64,000 nt of DNA from Microcaldota archaeon (GTDB taxonomy: Archaea > Micrarchaeota > Micrarchaeia > Micrarchaeales > CABMGC01), in contig JAJYVH010000001.1 in the NCBI GenBank assembly GCA_021792095.1, positions 573,324 to 637,323 on the forward strand. The letters are read 5' to 3'. The notes under the pieces are model-generated. The model saw only the letters and a program-made list of their open reading frames with translations, was not told the DNA's origin and did no database searches. The translations under genes were made by a program, and so were the position numbers. Shown piece by piece: positions 33,721-41,915 of this stretch (position 1 is its first letter; each line of letters starts with the position of its first letter).

Positions 33721-35204
33721 ATACCAGTCGATGCTGCTGGAGGACACTGCTATCAGATTTCGACAGCCATGCAAGTTTGCTCACCGGCTTCGGTGGGCGG
33801 CGTACGGCTCAGTAACGCGTAGTCAATCTACCCCAAGGAGGGGCATAACGTTGGGAAACTGACGCTAATATCACATAGGCCAGGGGCTCTGGAATGGAAT
33901 CCTGGCCCAAAACGGGCGCGAATTGCAGCGCCGCGGCCTTGGGATGAGACTGCGTCGGATCAGGCAGATGGCGGGGTAACGGCCCACCATACCTTTGACC
34001 CGTAGGGGCTGTGGAAGCAGAAGCCCCGAGAAGGGCACTGAGACAAGGGCCCTAGCGCTACGGCGTGCAGCAGGCGCGAAAACTCTACAATGCGCGGAAG
34101 CGTGATAGGGGGAGTCTGAGTGGCGCACTTCGGTGCGCCTTTTGCCAAGTCCAAACAGCTTGGCGAATAAGTGCTGGGTAAGACCGGTGGCAGCCGCCAC
34201 GGTAATACCGGCGGCACGAGTGGTGTCCGCTATTATTGGGCTTAAAGGGCCAGTAGCCGGTCCGAACCGTCCCGGGTGAAATGTCAATGCTCAACATTGG
34301 CGCTGGCTCGGGATACCTTTGGGCTAGGGAGCGGGAGAGGTCAGGGGTACTTATGGGGTAGGGGTAAAATCCTGTAATCCTATAAGGACCACCGGTGGCG
34401 AAGGCGCCTGACCAGAACGCGTCCGACGGTGAGTGGCGAAGGCTAGGAGAACGAATCGGATTAGATACCCGAGTAGCCCTAGCAGTAAATGATGCAGACT
34501 CTGGTGTTGCGTCAGTTTTTGGCGCAGTACCGTAGGGAAACTGATAAGTCTGCCGCCTGGGGAGTACGGCCGCAAGGTTGAAACTTAAAGCAATTGGCGG
34601 GGGAGCACCACAAGGGGTGGATGCTGCGGTTTAATTGAATTCAACGTCAGAAATATTACCTGGAGCGACGGCAGGATGAAGGCCAGACTAAAGATCTTGC
34701 CTTACGAGCCGAGAGGTGGTGCATGGTGACCGTCAGCTCGTGCTGTGAAGTGTCCGGTTAAGTCCGGGAACGAGCGAGACCTTCGCTGACAGTTGCAACC
34801 GGTGCAGAGATGCGCCGGGCACTCTGTTGGGACCGCCTCCGTTTAAGGAGGAGGAAGGAGAAGGCGACGATACGTCAGTATGCCCCGAATCTCCAGGGCT
34901 ACACGCGGCATACAGAGGCTGCTACAATGGGCTGCGACCCCGAAAGGGGAAGCCAATCCCCCAAAAGCAGTCAAAGTTCGGATTGAGGGCTGGAACTCGC
35001 CCTCATGAAGCTGGAATCCCTAGTAATCGCTTGTCACTAACGAGCGGTGAATGTGTCCCCGCTCCTTGCACACACCGCCTGTCAAATCACCCAAGCGAGG
35101 TTTTAGTGAGGCAGTGCCGTATGGCGCTTTCGAACTAAAGTTTTGTGAGGAGGGTTAAGTCATAACAAGGTATCCGTAGGGGAACCTGCGGATAGATCAC
35201 CTCG
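33721..35204 (+). rRNA. rrs: 16S ribosomal RNA
   Basis: A full-length archaeal-type gene of about 1484 bases with no intron. Anchors in order: 5' CCAG...CTGG helix 1, the 530 loop at 34186-34210, ATTAGATACCC near 34460, TTAAAGCAATTGGCGGGGG at 34585, CACACCGCC near 35070 and AACAAGG..ATCACCTC at the 3' end. Several normally invariant bases differ, some with compensation: 18/917 and 1404/1497 (E. coli numbering). Others have none: C518G and G527A. The 3' end reads ATCACCTCG, so the usual CCUCC anti-Shine-Dalgarno core is incomplete. No 23S, 5S or tRNA follows. The ends are set by alignment to known 16S termini. Confidence 0.97.
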
Positions 35205-35233
35205 AATGTGTATCGTGCATCGCGCGGCTCGCG

Positions 35234-35262
35234 CTCCTGCATAAGTCCTCAAGGCTAAATCT
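35234..35262 (+). other. 3' strand of the pre-16S processing stem
   Basis: CTCC-TGCAT-AAG then the 17 bases at 35246-35262 pair with the leader at 33661-33688. The stem closes the whole 16S gene and ends just before a T-run (35266-35271) that may terminate transcription. Confidence 0.75.
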
Positions 35263-35384
35263 CACATTTTTAATGCCGATCGCTTCAGCCGTGCCCGGCT
35301 TCGGCGCATATCTCATTATAACAAATACCTGTGTTAATTTTGTAAATATCATCTATGCTTAAATATCAGGGACTGCACAATACT

Positions 35385-35485
35385 ATTGGTTGGGATGGAA
35401 ATGGACAACGGCGAGTTGCATAACATTCTATATGTTTCAGCCCCGATGGGCAGCGCGCCATACCCCACCCTGTTTCCATCCCCCG
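35385..35485 (+). ncRNA. Candidate structured RNA downstream of 16S
   Basis: A TATA-like GCTTAAATAT (about 35356-35365) is followed about 25 bases later by a segment closed by an exact ten-base inverted repeat, GGGATGGAAA (35391-35400) and TTTCCATCCC (35471-35480). A smaller hairpin GCCC-CGAT-GGGC lies inside. No ORF fits. It matches no tRNA, 5S or SRP pattern that I know. It could be a small RNA, or the stem could serve another purpose. Confidence 0.4.
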
Positions 35486-35522
35486 TGCATTCGTGCTAAT
35501 CTATGATCTAAATGGTGTCTAT

Positions 35523-35666
35523 ATGTGGTTCGATATTTTCAGGCGCGGCCAGGGCAGGGAGCAGAAGGATGGCGTGCAGGACAGCGACGCCGACAGGCCG
35601 ATAAAGTTCGTGCCCGACGGCTATAATTCTTGGCGCGTGGTCTGGGCCGACGAGAAGCCCAGCTGA
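35523..35666 (+). CDS. Small 47-residue protein, unknown
   Basis: It reads MWFDIFRRGQGREQKDGVQD, then ADRPIKFVPDGYNSWRVVWADEKPS. Codon use matches the host (GC-rich third positions), and TATCTATATG-like bases precede it, so it is probably a real short gene. I do not recognise it. The C-terminal half, with two Trp and a Tyr, may form a small beta structure. Confidence 0.5.
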   Translation: MWFDIFRRGQGREQKDGVQDSDADRPIKFVPDGYNSWRVVWADEKPS

Positions 35667-35708
35667 CCGCAGCTTACCTGTTTTAATACTGCGCAGCCTA
35701 TTCCTATC

Positions 35709-36200
35709 ATGCGTTTCAAGCTCAGCAGGGAGCTCTGCTACATGTCCGGCCTAGCCGGCAGGACGCACTGGCCAGAGCGCAGCAGGGTAGGCATAAGGAC
35801 CACGAACAGCGCGGTCGAGGAGAGGTTCGTGGAGTACGCCGTGGGGCTCGGCGTGCTGCCGAACAGGATGGTGGTGGCTTACGAAGGCTCTTTCGTTACT
35901 GCCTATTTCTACCACTCCAAGATAGCCCGCATGGTGCGCGAGGTCATGGGCATGCGCTCGAACCTAGCTGGCAAGAAGAACGGTCTCGCCGAGGCCTTCA
36001 TAGCGGGCACCTTCGATGCCAACGGCCACGTGCTGCCCGATACCATAAACATCCGCGGGCTGCAGGGCAGCGACATTCTCCTGCTCGAGCGCATGGGCAT
36101 ACACACGTCGGGGGGCAGGGTGCGTAACATAAGCGCCTTAGTCGCCCTGATAAAGGGTATGAGCGTGGTGCTTGGGCAGAGCAAGCTGTCTGGCGCGTGA
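35709..36200 (+). CDS. LAGLIDADG-fold protein lacking both catalytic acids
   Basis: The 163 residues resemble a homing-endonuclease unit. Motif 1 (residues 12-20) reads MSGLAGRTH and motif 2 (98-106) reads IAGTFDANG. In active enzymes the eighth position of LAGLIDADG is Asp; here it is Thr 19 and Asn 105. The connecting RVGIRTTNSAVEERFVEYAVGLGV is typical of the fold. The protein is intact and host-like in codon use, so it is more likely a domesticated DNA- or RNA-binding protein than a decaying nuclease. It is freestanding, not inside an intron. Confidence 0.65.
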   Translation: MRFKLSRELCYMSGLAGRTHWPERSRVGIRTTNSAVEERFVEYAVGLGVLPNRMVVAYEGSFVTAYFYHSKIARMVREVMGMRSNLAGKKNGLAEAFIAGTFDANGHVLPDTINIRGLQGSDILLLERMGIHTSGGRVRNISALVALIKGMSVVLGQSKLSGA

Positions 36201-36267
36201 AGCGCGAAGCGCGGTGCACAGTAAGATATATCTATTTTAGAATCGCAATGCTCCATGCAGTGGTAGA

Positions 36268-36618
36268 GTGCTTGCTGGTATAAGAAGGGTGTACGATAAG
36301 CGCAGCGTGACGGACGGCAGGCGCGTCCTTGTGGACAGGCTTTGGCCGAGGGGCATAAAGAAGGGCACGCAGAGCGTTGACCTTTGGATGCGCGACGTGG
36401 CCCCCAGCACTGAGCTCAGGAAGTGGTTCTCCCACGACCCGGAGAAGTGGCCGGAGTTCAGGGAAAGGTACAGGCACGAGCTCAGCGGGAGCAAGGCGCT
36501 GGCCGAGCTCGTGGGCATGGCAAAACGGCAGACAGTGACGCTGATTTATGCGGCCAAGGACACGGAGCACAACGATGCGGTAGTGCTCGCAGAGCTGATG
36601 AGGGAGAAGGGAGCTTAG
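36268..36618 (+). CDS. DUF488 family protein
   Basis: The 116 residues carry the family signature RRVYDKRSVTDGRRVLVDRLWPRGI, then the W-F-x-H-D-P-x-[KR]-W segment and a C-terminal VTLIYAAKDTEHNDAVVL. The function is unknown; structures of the family suggest a nucleotide- or anion-binding pocket. A TATA-like GATATATCTATTTTAG lies about 30-45 bases upstream. The 3' end overlaps the eS1 gene by 4 bases on the opposite strand. Confidence 0.9.
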   Translation: MLAGIRRVYDKRSVTDGRRVLVDRLWPRGIKKGTQSVDLWMRDVAPSTELRKWFSHDPEKWPEFRERYRHELSGSKALAELVGMAKRQTVTLIYAAKDTEHNDAVVLAELMREKGA

Positions 36619-37184
36619 AACTCTATCCTTTTGATCTCTACCTTGGAGATCGGCGCGCTCTCGCCCAGCTTTGTGATCCCCTCGCCCTGCAGCTCGCCCG
36701 ATATGAGCGACTTGAGAAGCTCCTCCCTGCTCCTCGCCGCCGCGTAGCCTGCGACGAACGCGCTCGCATTCTTCCTTATGACCGCCTTTGTCCTGGCCGG
36801 CACCTTGGACTGCGTGGTTATGAGTAGCTTGAATGTTATTGCCTTGCCTTCCTTGTCGTTCACCCTGTCGTGCGTGTACACCACGTTGCTGTGCCTCCTG
36901 ACCAGGGAGTGGAGGTAGCTGTACTGCTGCTCAAGGTACGCTATGCTCGTGTTTGCTATGTTGCCGCTGGCGTCGGTCACGCGGAGGCCCACCACGCTGA
37001 AGGAGTGGTTCGGGTTGTGCGTTATCCACGAAAGGTTGACCTTCATTATCCTGCCTACCATGCTCTTGTCGTCCGCGGCAGGCACGCTGCCTATCACCTC
37101 CCCGGAGATGACCTTAGGCGGGTAAACCTCGAACCATTTCTTGAGCTTCCACTTGTCAACGCTTTTCTGGGTAGTAGTCGCCAT
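36615..37184 (-). CDS. rps3ae: Ribosomal protein eS1 (S3Ae)
   Basis: This small-subunit protein sits near the mRNA exit. The 189 residues start with a basic segment DKWKLKKWFEVYPPKVI and have GEVIGSVPA, VGRIMKVNLSWIT and the C-terminal KVEIKRIEF. It lies just after uS15, a common archaeal pairing. Confidence 0.93.
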   Translation of the reverse strand: MATTTQKSVDKWKLKKWFEVYPPKVISGEVIGSVPAADDKSMVGRIMKVNLSWITHNPNHSFSVVGLRVTDASGNIANTSIAYLEQQYSYLHSLVRRHSNVVYTHDRVNDKEGKAITFKLLITTQSKVPARTKAVIRKNASAFVAGYAAARSREELLKSLISGELQGEGITKLGESAPISKVEIKRIEF

Positions 37185-37190
37185 GTGTAA

Positions 37191-37646
37191 TCACCTGCCC
37201 CTTATCCTGAGCTCCGCCTGCGCGGGGTCGTACTTCCAGTCCACAGGCAGCTTGCCCGTGCTCTTGTAGTACTTGCTCAGCCTCCATATCTTGCTCTCCA
37301 CGCGCTGCAGCCTTGTCTTGTTGTGGATGTCTCCGTTGTTCGAAGTGAGGTGCTTCCGCATGCTCACCGCCTTGGCCATGAGGTCTAGCAGGTCGTACGG
37401 TATGTCGCTCCTCACGCCCTTCTCCTCCAGGTATGCCGTTAGCCTCTTGCCCAGGATCTGCTTCAGGTCCTTGGCCTGCATGTCCTTCTTCAGCCTCTCG
37501 CCTATGAGCGCAGGCTTGGTCTCCTGCTTCGCGTAAGCGATTATGGCCTGCTCCACCGCTTCCTTGTCAACGCCAGCGTTCGCGTCGCTACCCAACGCCT
37601 TCCTGGACTTGGATTTTCCCTGCCTTCTAGTGTGTAGTCTTGCCAT
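37191..37646 (-). CDS. rps15: Ribosomal protein uS15
   Basis: This is the archaeal/eukaryotic form with an N-terminal extension. It begins MARLHTRRQGKSKSRKAL and contains the uS15 core LMAKAVSMRKHLTSNNGDIHNKTRLQRVESKIWRL, with the H-x-x-x-x-K-D/N rRNA-binding region. ATG 37646 is preferred over an upstream in-frame start at 37655. Confidence 0.94.
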   Translation of the reverse strand: MARLHTRRQGKSKSRKALGSDANAGVDKEAVEQAIIAYAKQETKPALIGERLKKDMQAKDLKQILGKRLTAYLEEKGVRSDIPYDLLDLMAKAVSMRKHLTSNNGDIHNKTRLQRVESKIWRLSKYYKSTGKLPVDWKYDPAQAELRIRGR

Positions 37647-37808
37647 TGGGCTCACTCAAAGCCTAAGGAACAGGTAGACTATGTGCCGATAATATTTATA
37701 ACCTTGCGTGCATCGCGGGCCTGCGTTTGAATCTGGCCGGGCCGCCCGCCGCAAAGAGCCAGCCGCTACTGCATAGCGTTCAAAAGCGTATGCGTAGTAT
37801 ATTCTCTT

Positions 37809-38549
37809 ATGGCGCCCGCGAAAAAGTACGAGCTCGCAGTAATAGTGCCGACGAGGAACGAGGAGGAGTACGTGGGCGAGATGCTCCTGCGCATAAGAAG
37901 TCAGGTAGCAGGAAAATTTGCCTCCTACGTGATAGTGGTCACGGATGGCGGGTCGACAGACGGCACGAAGAGGATAGTGAAGGATGCCGCGGAACGCGAC
38001 GGTCACATAATGTTCATAGGCCACAAGGTGCACACGCTGCGCGGCTACGACGCGCGTGATGCGATTAGGAAGGTGGATGCGAGGCTGTACTTCTATGTCG
38101 ACGTGGACCTGGCGCCGAGCATAGGCCACTTCAAGGATCTGCTTGTCGCGCAGAAGAAGGGCTACAATGCGGTCCTCGGGTCGCGTTACGTAGGCTCGAG
38201 CGCGCTCGAGAGGCCGCCGCTCAGGCTCTTCGTCTCGAAAGCGTACAACAGGCTGCTCAACCTGTTCTTCCGCGAGAGCATAACGGACCACCAGTGCGGA
38301 TTCAGGCTGTTCGACGAACGTGCCGCTGAGATAATACGCACGGAGTCGCGCGAGGCGCACTGGATGTGGGACACCGAGGTGATTCTGCTTGCGCTGCGCG
38401 GCGGGCTCAGCGTCTGCGAGGTCCCGATACCGTGGCGCGAGCGCAGGTCCAAGCGCACGCCATTGCGGAGGCTGGTTGGCGATATCTGGCTGCACGGCAC
38501 AGGCATACTGAGGCTGTTCGTGAGGTTCAGCCTCGGCATAGGCTCTTGA
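37809..38549 (+). CDS. Family 2 glycosyltransferase (dolichol-phosphate mannosyltransferase-like)
   Basis: It transfers a sugar from a nucleotide donor, probably to a polyprenyl phosphate. The GT-A fold shows AVIVPTRNEEEYVG at the N-terminus, the metal-binding D-V-D in FYVDVDLAP, GSRYVG and the DHQCGFRLF segment typical of DPM1/DPM-like enzymes. The 246 residues lack C-terminal membrane helices. It overlaps the convergent GT-C-like gene by 23 bases. Confidence 0.88.
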   Translation: MAPAKKYELAVIVPTRNEEEYVGEMLLRIRSQVAGKFASYVIVVTDGGSTDGTKRIVKDAAERDGHIMFIGHKVHTLRGYDARDAIRKVDARLYFYVDVDLAPSIGHFKDLLVAQKKGYNAVLGSRYVGSSALERPPLRLFVSKAYNRLLNLFFRESITDHQCGFRLFDERAAEIIRTESREAHWMWDTEVILLALRGGLSVCEVPIPWRERRSKRTPLRRLVGDIWLHGTGILRLFVRFSLGIGS

Positions 38550-40584
38550 ATATGGCTATGCTGCTTCCCTGGCTGTCGTTGGCTGAGTATACCTGTTTGA
38601 AATTTCCGTTGCCGGAGAGCGCGCTCACGTTCGCGCTCACGCAGCCCCAGGCGCCCGTCTGCGTTATATTCTCTGCAACAAAGTAGCTTATGTTGTACTC
38701 GTTGGCGAGCGAACAGCTCGGGTTGGAGAAGAAGCCGTCTATCTGGCCGCTGACCACATTCGGATCAGCGCCCTTGTTGAATATGCCCACGTTGTAGCTG
38801 TACGTGTATATGTCCAGCAGCGTGTCCCTCCCTGCTATCGTCGATACGAAATCGTAAGTGTAGGTGTAGCAGTTAGACTGGAACACGGAATGCGCAGGCG
38901 TATTGTTTATGATCCACGCGCTCGCGTTGAGCTCCAGCGGAGTGGCAACAGTGTAGCTGCCGTTGAATATAAGATAGTCTGCAGCAAACCCGCTGAATGT
39001 TGCCAGTATGAATAGCAGGACTGCAAGCGCCTTGAACGGCACCCCCTTCCAGCCCTTCCTGAATACGAAGAGCTTGTAGAGAAGCAGCATCGCAGCGAGG
39101 GAGAGGAACATGACGAAGTATATGGTCGTCTTGTTGTTGTCGCCGTCGCTAGGCTGCAGCCTGTAGATGTTGACGATGAGGAACGAGATGACCGATGGCA
39201 GGAACGCTATCAGCCCGCGCCTCCTGAAGTATACCAACCCTATTATGCCCAGGGGCAGCAGTATGCCTATGCTTTCGAGCCAGAAGAGCGCATGCGCGAC
39301 CAGTATGTTTGTTATGCTCGGTATCTGGGGCCACCAGTAGCTCTGCTGCAGTATGGAGCCTATGAAATTTGACTCCAGGTGCTGGGAGAACATGTAGAGC
39401 AGCAGCGGCGCAGCCACGATGGCAGTGACGGCCCCATACACGATCCAGGGCTTGAGCCTCTCGGCCAGCCAGCCGTGCCTCTTCTCCACAGCAGAACGCC
39501 TGCGCACCAGCGAGTATGCGAGGAGCACGACAGAGAACAGGAAGACGAAGACCAGCGAGAACGGGTGTATGAGCGGCATCAGGCCAGCCATAAGGCCCAG
39601 GAACGCCATCGTGCCCAGCTGCCTCCTGCTGGGCCTGCCCTCCATCCGCCTGCCTTCCAGGAAGAGCACGTAGAGCGTAGCCAGTATCACCAGCGCGTAC
39701 GGGAAGCCCAGCAGGTAGTCGTGCTGTATTATGAAGTTGCTCACGAAAGGATCGGAGAAGTTGAAGAATGGGTACGTGATGAGTCCGAACCAGTTCTGGT
39801 CCAGGTTCGCTATGGTCTGCTGAGTGACGCCGTATATAGGCACATGGAAGTAGCCTATTATCAGGAAGTTGAAGCCGAGGCTGAAGAACAGGAACATGAA
39901 TACTGCGGCTGCCGACACCTTGTAGTTCTTGCCGATCAGCGTGAAGAAGAGTATGAGCATCGCTGTGAACGCAAACCACAGTGCGTAGTCGCTCGCGTTG
40001 AACGCTGCTGCTATGTTGAAGCCGTTGTAGAGCAGCATGGCTGAGTAGAAGTCGGATATGAACGGGAACACGTTGGTCGCGTTGTACGAGTACAGGTACC
40101 TGGGCGGGAAGCCGGAGTATATGAGCGAGTTGCCTTGGCCAAGGTGGAAGAGCAGGTCGCCGCCGTAGTTGAAGCTTGCGATCACGCTTCCGGTGCTGCT
40201 CGTGCTGATGCCGTGCGACTGCAGGAATATCAGGAAGGCGGCTATCAGTATTATCGCTATGTACATGCCCCTGTTATTGTTTCCCTCAGCGGCGAGGTCC
40301 CTGGGGCTGAACACTTTCCAGTTGCCGTTATGCCTGAGCATGAGGTATGAGAGCGCGAGCTCGATCGCAGCGGCGATGACCATAAGCCAGCCCGAGAAGC
40401 TGCTGTTCATCGCTTCCAGCGCGAGCACCATGTATGTGGAGAAGGCGAAGCCCACGGGTATGCCTGCGGCTAGACGGAACACCTTGAGGCCGAGAAGGTC
40501 GCCTATGAAGCGCTCCACCGCTGCCACTCCGAAGAGCACGCTCACTGCGTAGAACGCTACGCCGAGCGCAAGGGACTGCAGCAT
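38527..40584 (-). CDS. Large polytopic membrane protein, possible GT-C glycosyltransferase
   Basis: The 685 residues contain about 13-15 transmembrane segments and a C-terminal extracellular domain of roughly 150 residues with Cys and many N-x-S/T sites. The first long loop holds NYGGDLLFHLGQGNSLIYSGFPP, like the D-x-x-x-H loop of polyprenyl-phosphate-dependent GT-C enzymes. The neighbouring GT2 enzyme, which would make the lipid-linked donor, supports a role in surface glycosylation. No STT3 WWDYG motif is present. Confidence 0.6.
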   Translation of the reverse strand: MLQSLALGVAFYAVSVLFGVAAVERFIGDLLGLKVFRLAAGIPVGFAFSTYMVLALEAMNSSFSGWLMVIAAAIELALSYLMLRHNGNWKVFSPRDLAAEGNNNRGMYIAIILIAAFLIFLQSHGISTSSTGSVIASFNYGGDLLFHLGQGNSLIYSGFPPRYLYSYNATNVFPFISDFYSAMLLYNGFNIAAAFNASDYALWFAFTAMLILFFTLIGKNYKVSAAAVFMFLFFSLGFNFLIIGYFHVPIYGVTQQTIANLDQNWFGLITYPFFNFSDPFVSNFIIQHDYLLGFPYALVILATLYVLFLEGRRMEGRPSRRQLGTMAFLGLMAGLMPLIHPFSLVFVFLFSVVLLAYSLVRRRSAVEKRHGWLAERLKPWIVYGAVTAIVAAPLLLYMFSQHLESNFIGSILQQSYWWPQIPSITNILVAHALFWLESIGILLPLGIIGLVYFRRRGLIAFLPSVISFLIVNIYRLQPSDGDNNKTTIYFVMFLSLAAMLLLYKLFVFRKGWKGVPFKALAVLLFILATFSGFAADYLIFNGSYTVATPLELNASAWIINNTPAHSVFQSNCYTYTYDFVSTIAGRDTLLDIYTYSYNVGIFNKGADPNVVSGQIDGFFSNPSCSLANEYNISYFVAENITQTGAWGCVSANVSALSGNGNFKQVYSANDSQGSSIAIFKSLCRG

Positions 40585-40737
40585 CTATGCACACCTACGC
40601 AGTAGCTTAGTAATCAACTCATTTAAACCGTTGCGGGCGCGAGGCCTGCGCTGCTGCGGCAGTTTGGCAGCGCCGTTCCGGGTAGGCCTACAGAAAGCTT
40701 TAAATATCTTGTCCTACTCAAATAATCCTGCTTGTTT

Positions 40738-40760
40738 TAGGAAGGTTTAAAAGCTTAATC
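40738..40760 (+). promoter_or_regulatory. TATA box of the TFB gene
   Basis: GGTTTAAAAGCTTAA (about 40744-40758), preceded by purines that fit a BRE, lies about 35 bases before the GTG at 40787. It supports the upstream start rather than the internal ATG at 40928. Confidence 0.55.
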
Positions 40761-40786
40761 AATATTTTTGCGATTAAAGTAAATCG

Positions 40787-41911
40787 GTGAGAAGCTTGGT
40801 AAAGGCAAAGAAGAAGAGTTCGATTAGGGCTAAGCCCAGGCATGCAAAAGCGCACGCGAGCGCAAGGAAGAATGTCCGCGCCGCTCCCTTAAGGCCGCTC
40901 GATTTCGGCGAAGGCGCCGGGAGTCCCATGGCGCAGCTAATTCACTCAGTACCGGAGCTGCAGCCTGCCGTGGTGCACGGGGAGGGGGGCCCGAAGGCGT
41001 CTGAGGGCATAAGGCGCTGCCCAAGCTGCAACAGCACTGACGTCATATTCGACAGCGAGAGGGGCGAGTACGTCTGCAATAACTGCGGCCTGGTCATAGA
41101 GGAGAATGTCACGGACGTGGGCCCGGAGTGGCGCGCATTCGATGCGGACCAGAGGAACGCCAGGGCGCGCACAGGCGCCCCGATCAAGTACATAAAGCCC
41201 AACAAGGGCCTCGTTACCGAAATAGACATGTACAACAAGGACATCAGGGGGGCTAAGCTGCCCAGCAAGCGCCAGGCGCAACTCTACAGGATAAGGAAGT
41301 GGCACAAGCGCGCTAGCATAGCGAGCTCCAGCGAGAGGAACTACCTCGTGGCGCTTCCAGAGCTCAACAGGGTGGCCAGCTACCTCGGCCTGCCGGAGAA
41401 CGTGCGGGAGAGCGCAGCGCTGCTCTACAGGCAGTGCGTGAAGAACAACCTCATAAGGGGCAGGCCCATAGAGACTGTTGTCAACGCCGCCCTGTACGCC
41501 ACATGCAGACAGGCGGGGATGCCAAGGACGCTTGACGAGATATCGCAGATATCGGGCGTGCCCAAGAAGGAGATAGGGAGGACGTACAGGGTTGTAACGC
41601 ACGAGCTCAGCCTTCGCATACCGCTTACTGATCCTGTCAGCTACGTGCCGAGGTATGTGGCCGCGCTGAAGCTCAGCGGGGAGGCGCAGGAGAAGGCGGT
41701 GCAGCTGCTCAAGCAGGCCATGAAGAAGGGGCTTGTCAGCGGCAGGAGCCCAACCGGCGTTTCCGCGGCTGCGGTGTATATAGCCAGCGCGCTCGTAGGC
41801 GAGCGCAGGACGCAGAAGGAAGTCGCCGAGGTGGCGGGGGTCACCGAAGTGACCATAAGGAACAGGTACAGGGAGCTGAAGAAGGAGCTCGACATAGACG
41901 TCAACCTCTGA
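40787..41911 (+). CDS. tfb: Transcription initiation factor B (TFB)
   Basis: TFB bridges TBP-bound DNA and RNA polymerase. A zinc ribbon (Cys 78/81 in RRCPSCN and the pair in VCNNCG), the B-reader region with GPEWRAFD, and two cyclin folds (from about 175 and 270) are present. The recognition-helix region near VTEVTIRNRYRELKKEL is intact. A start at 40787 adds 47 residues before the usual N-terminus, rich in Lys, Arg, Ala and His (KAKKKSSIRAKPRHAKAHA). The nearby promoter supports it. ATG 40928 would give a 327-residue protein of normal length. Confidence 0.93.
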   Translation: MRSLVKAKKKSSIRAKPRHAKAHASARKNVRAAPLRPLDFGEGAGSPMAQLIHSVPELQPAVVHGEGGPKASEGIRRCPSCNSTDVIFDSERGEYVCNNCGLVIEENVTDVGPEWRAFDADQRNARARTGAPIKYIKPNKGLVTEIDMYNKDIRGAKLPSKRQAQLYRIRKWHKRASIASSSERNYLVALPELNRVASYLGLPENVRESAALLYRQCVKNNLIRGRPIETVVNAALYATCRQAGMPRTLDEISQISGVPKKEIGRTYRVVTHELSLRIPLTDPVSYVPRYVAALKLSGEAQEKAVQLLKQAMKKGLVSGRSPTGVSAAAVYIASALVGERRTQKEVAEVAGVTEVTIRNRYRELKKELDIDVNL

Positions 41912-41915
41912 CCCG

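Noticed and set aside
35420-35460. CRISPR-like repeat fragment on the minus strand (GGGGCTGAAAC)
   Set aside because: Single copy only; no array of repeats and spacers and no cas genes in the window.
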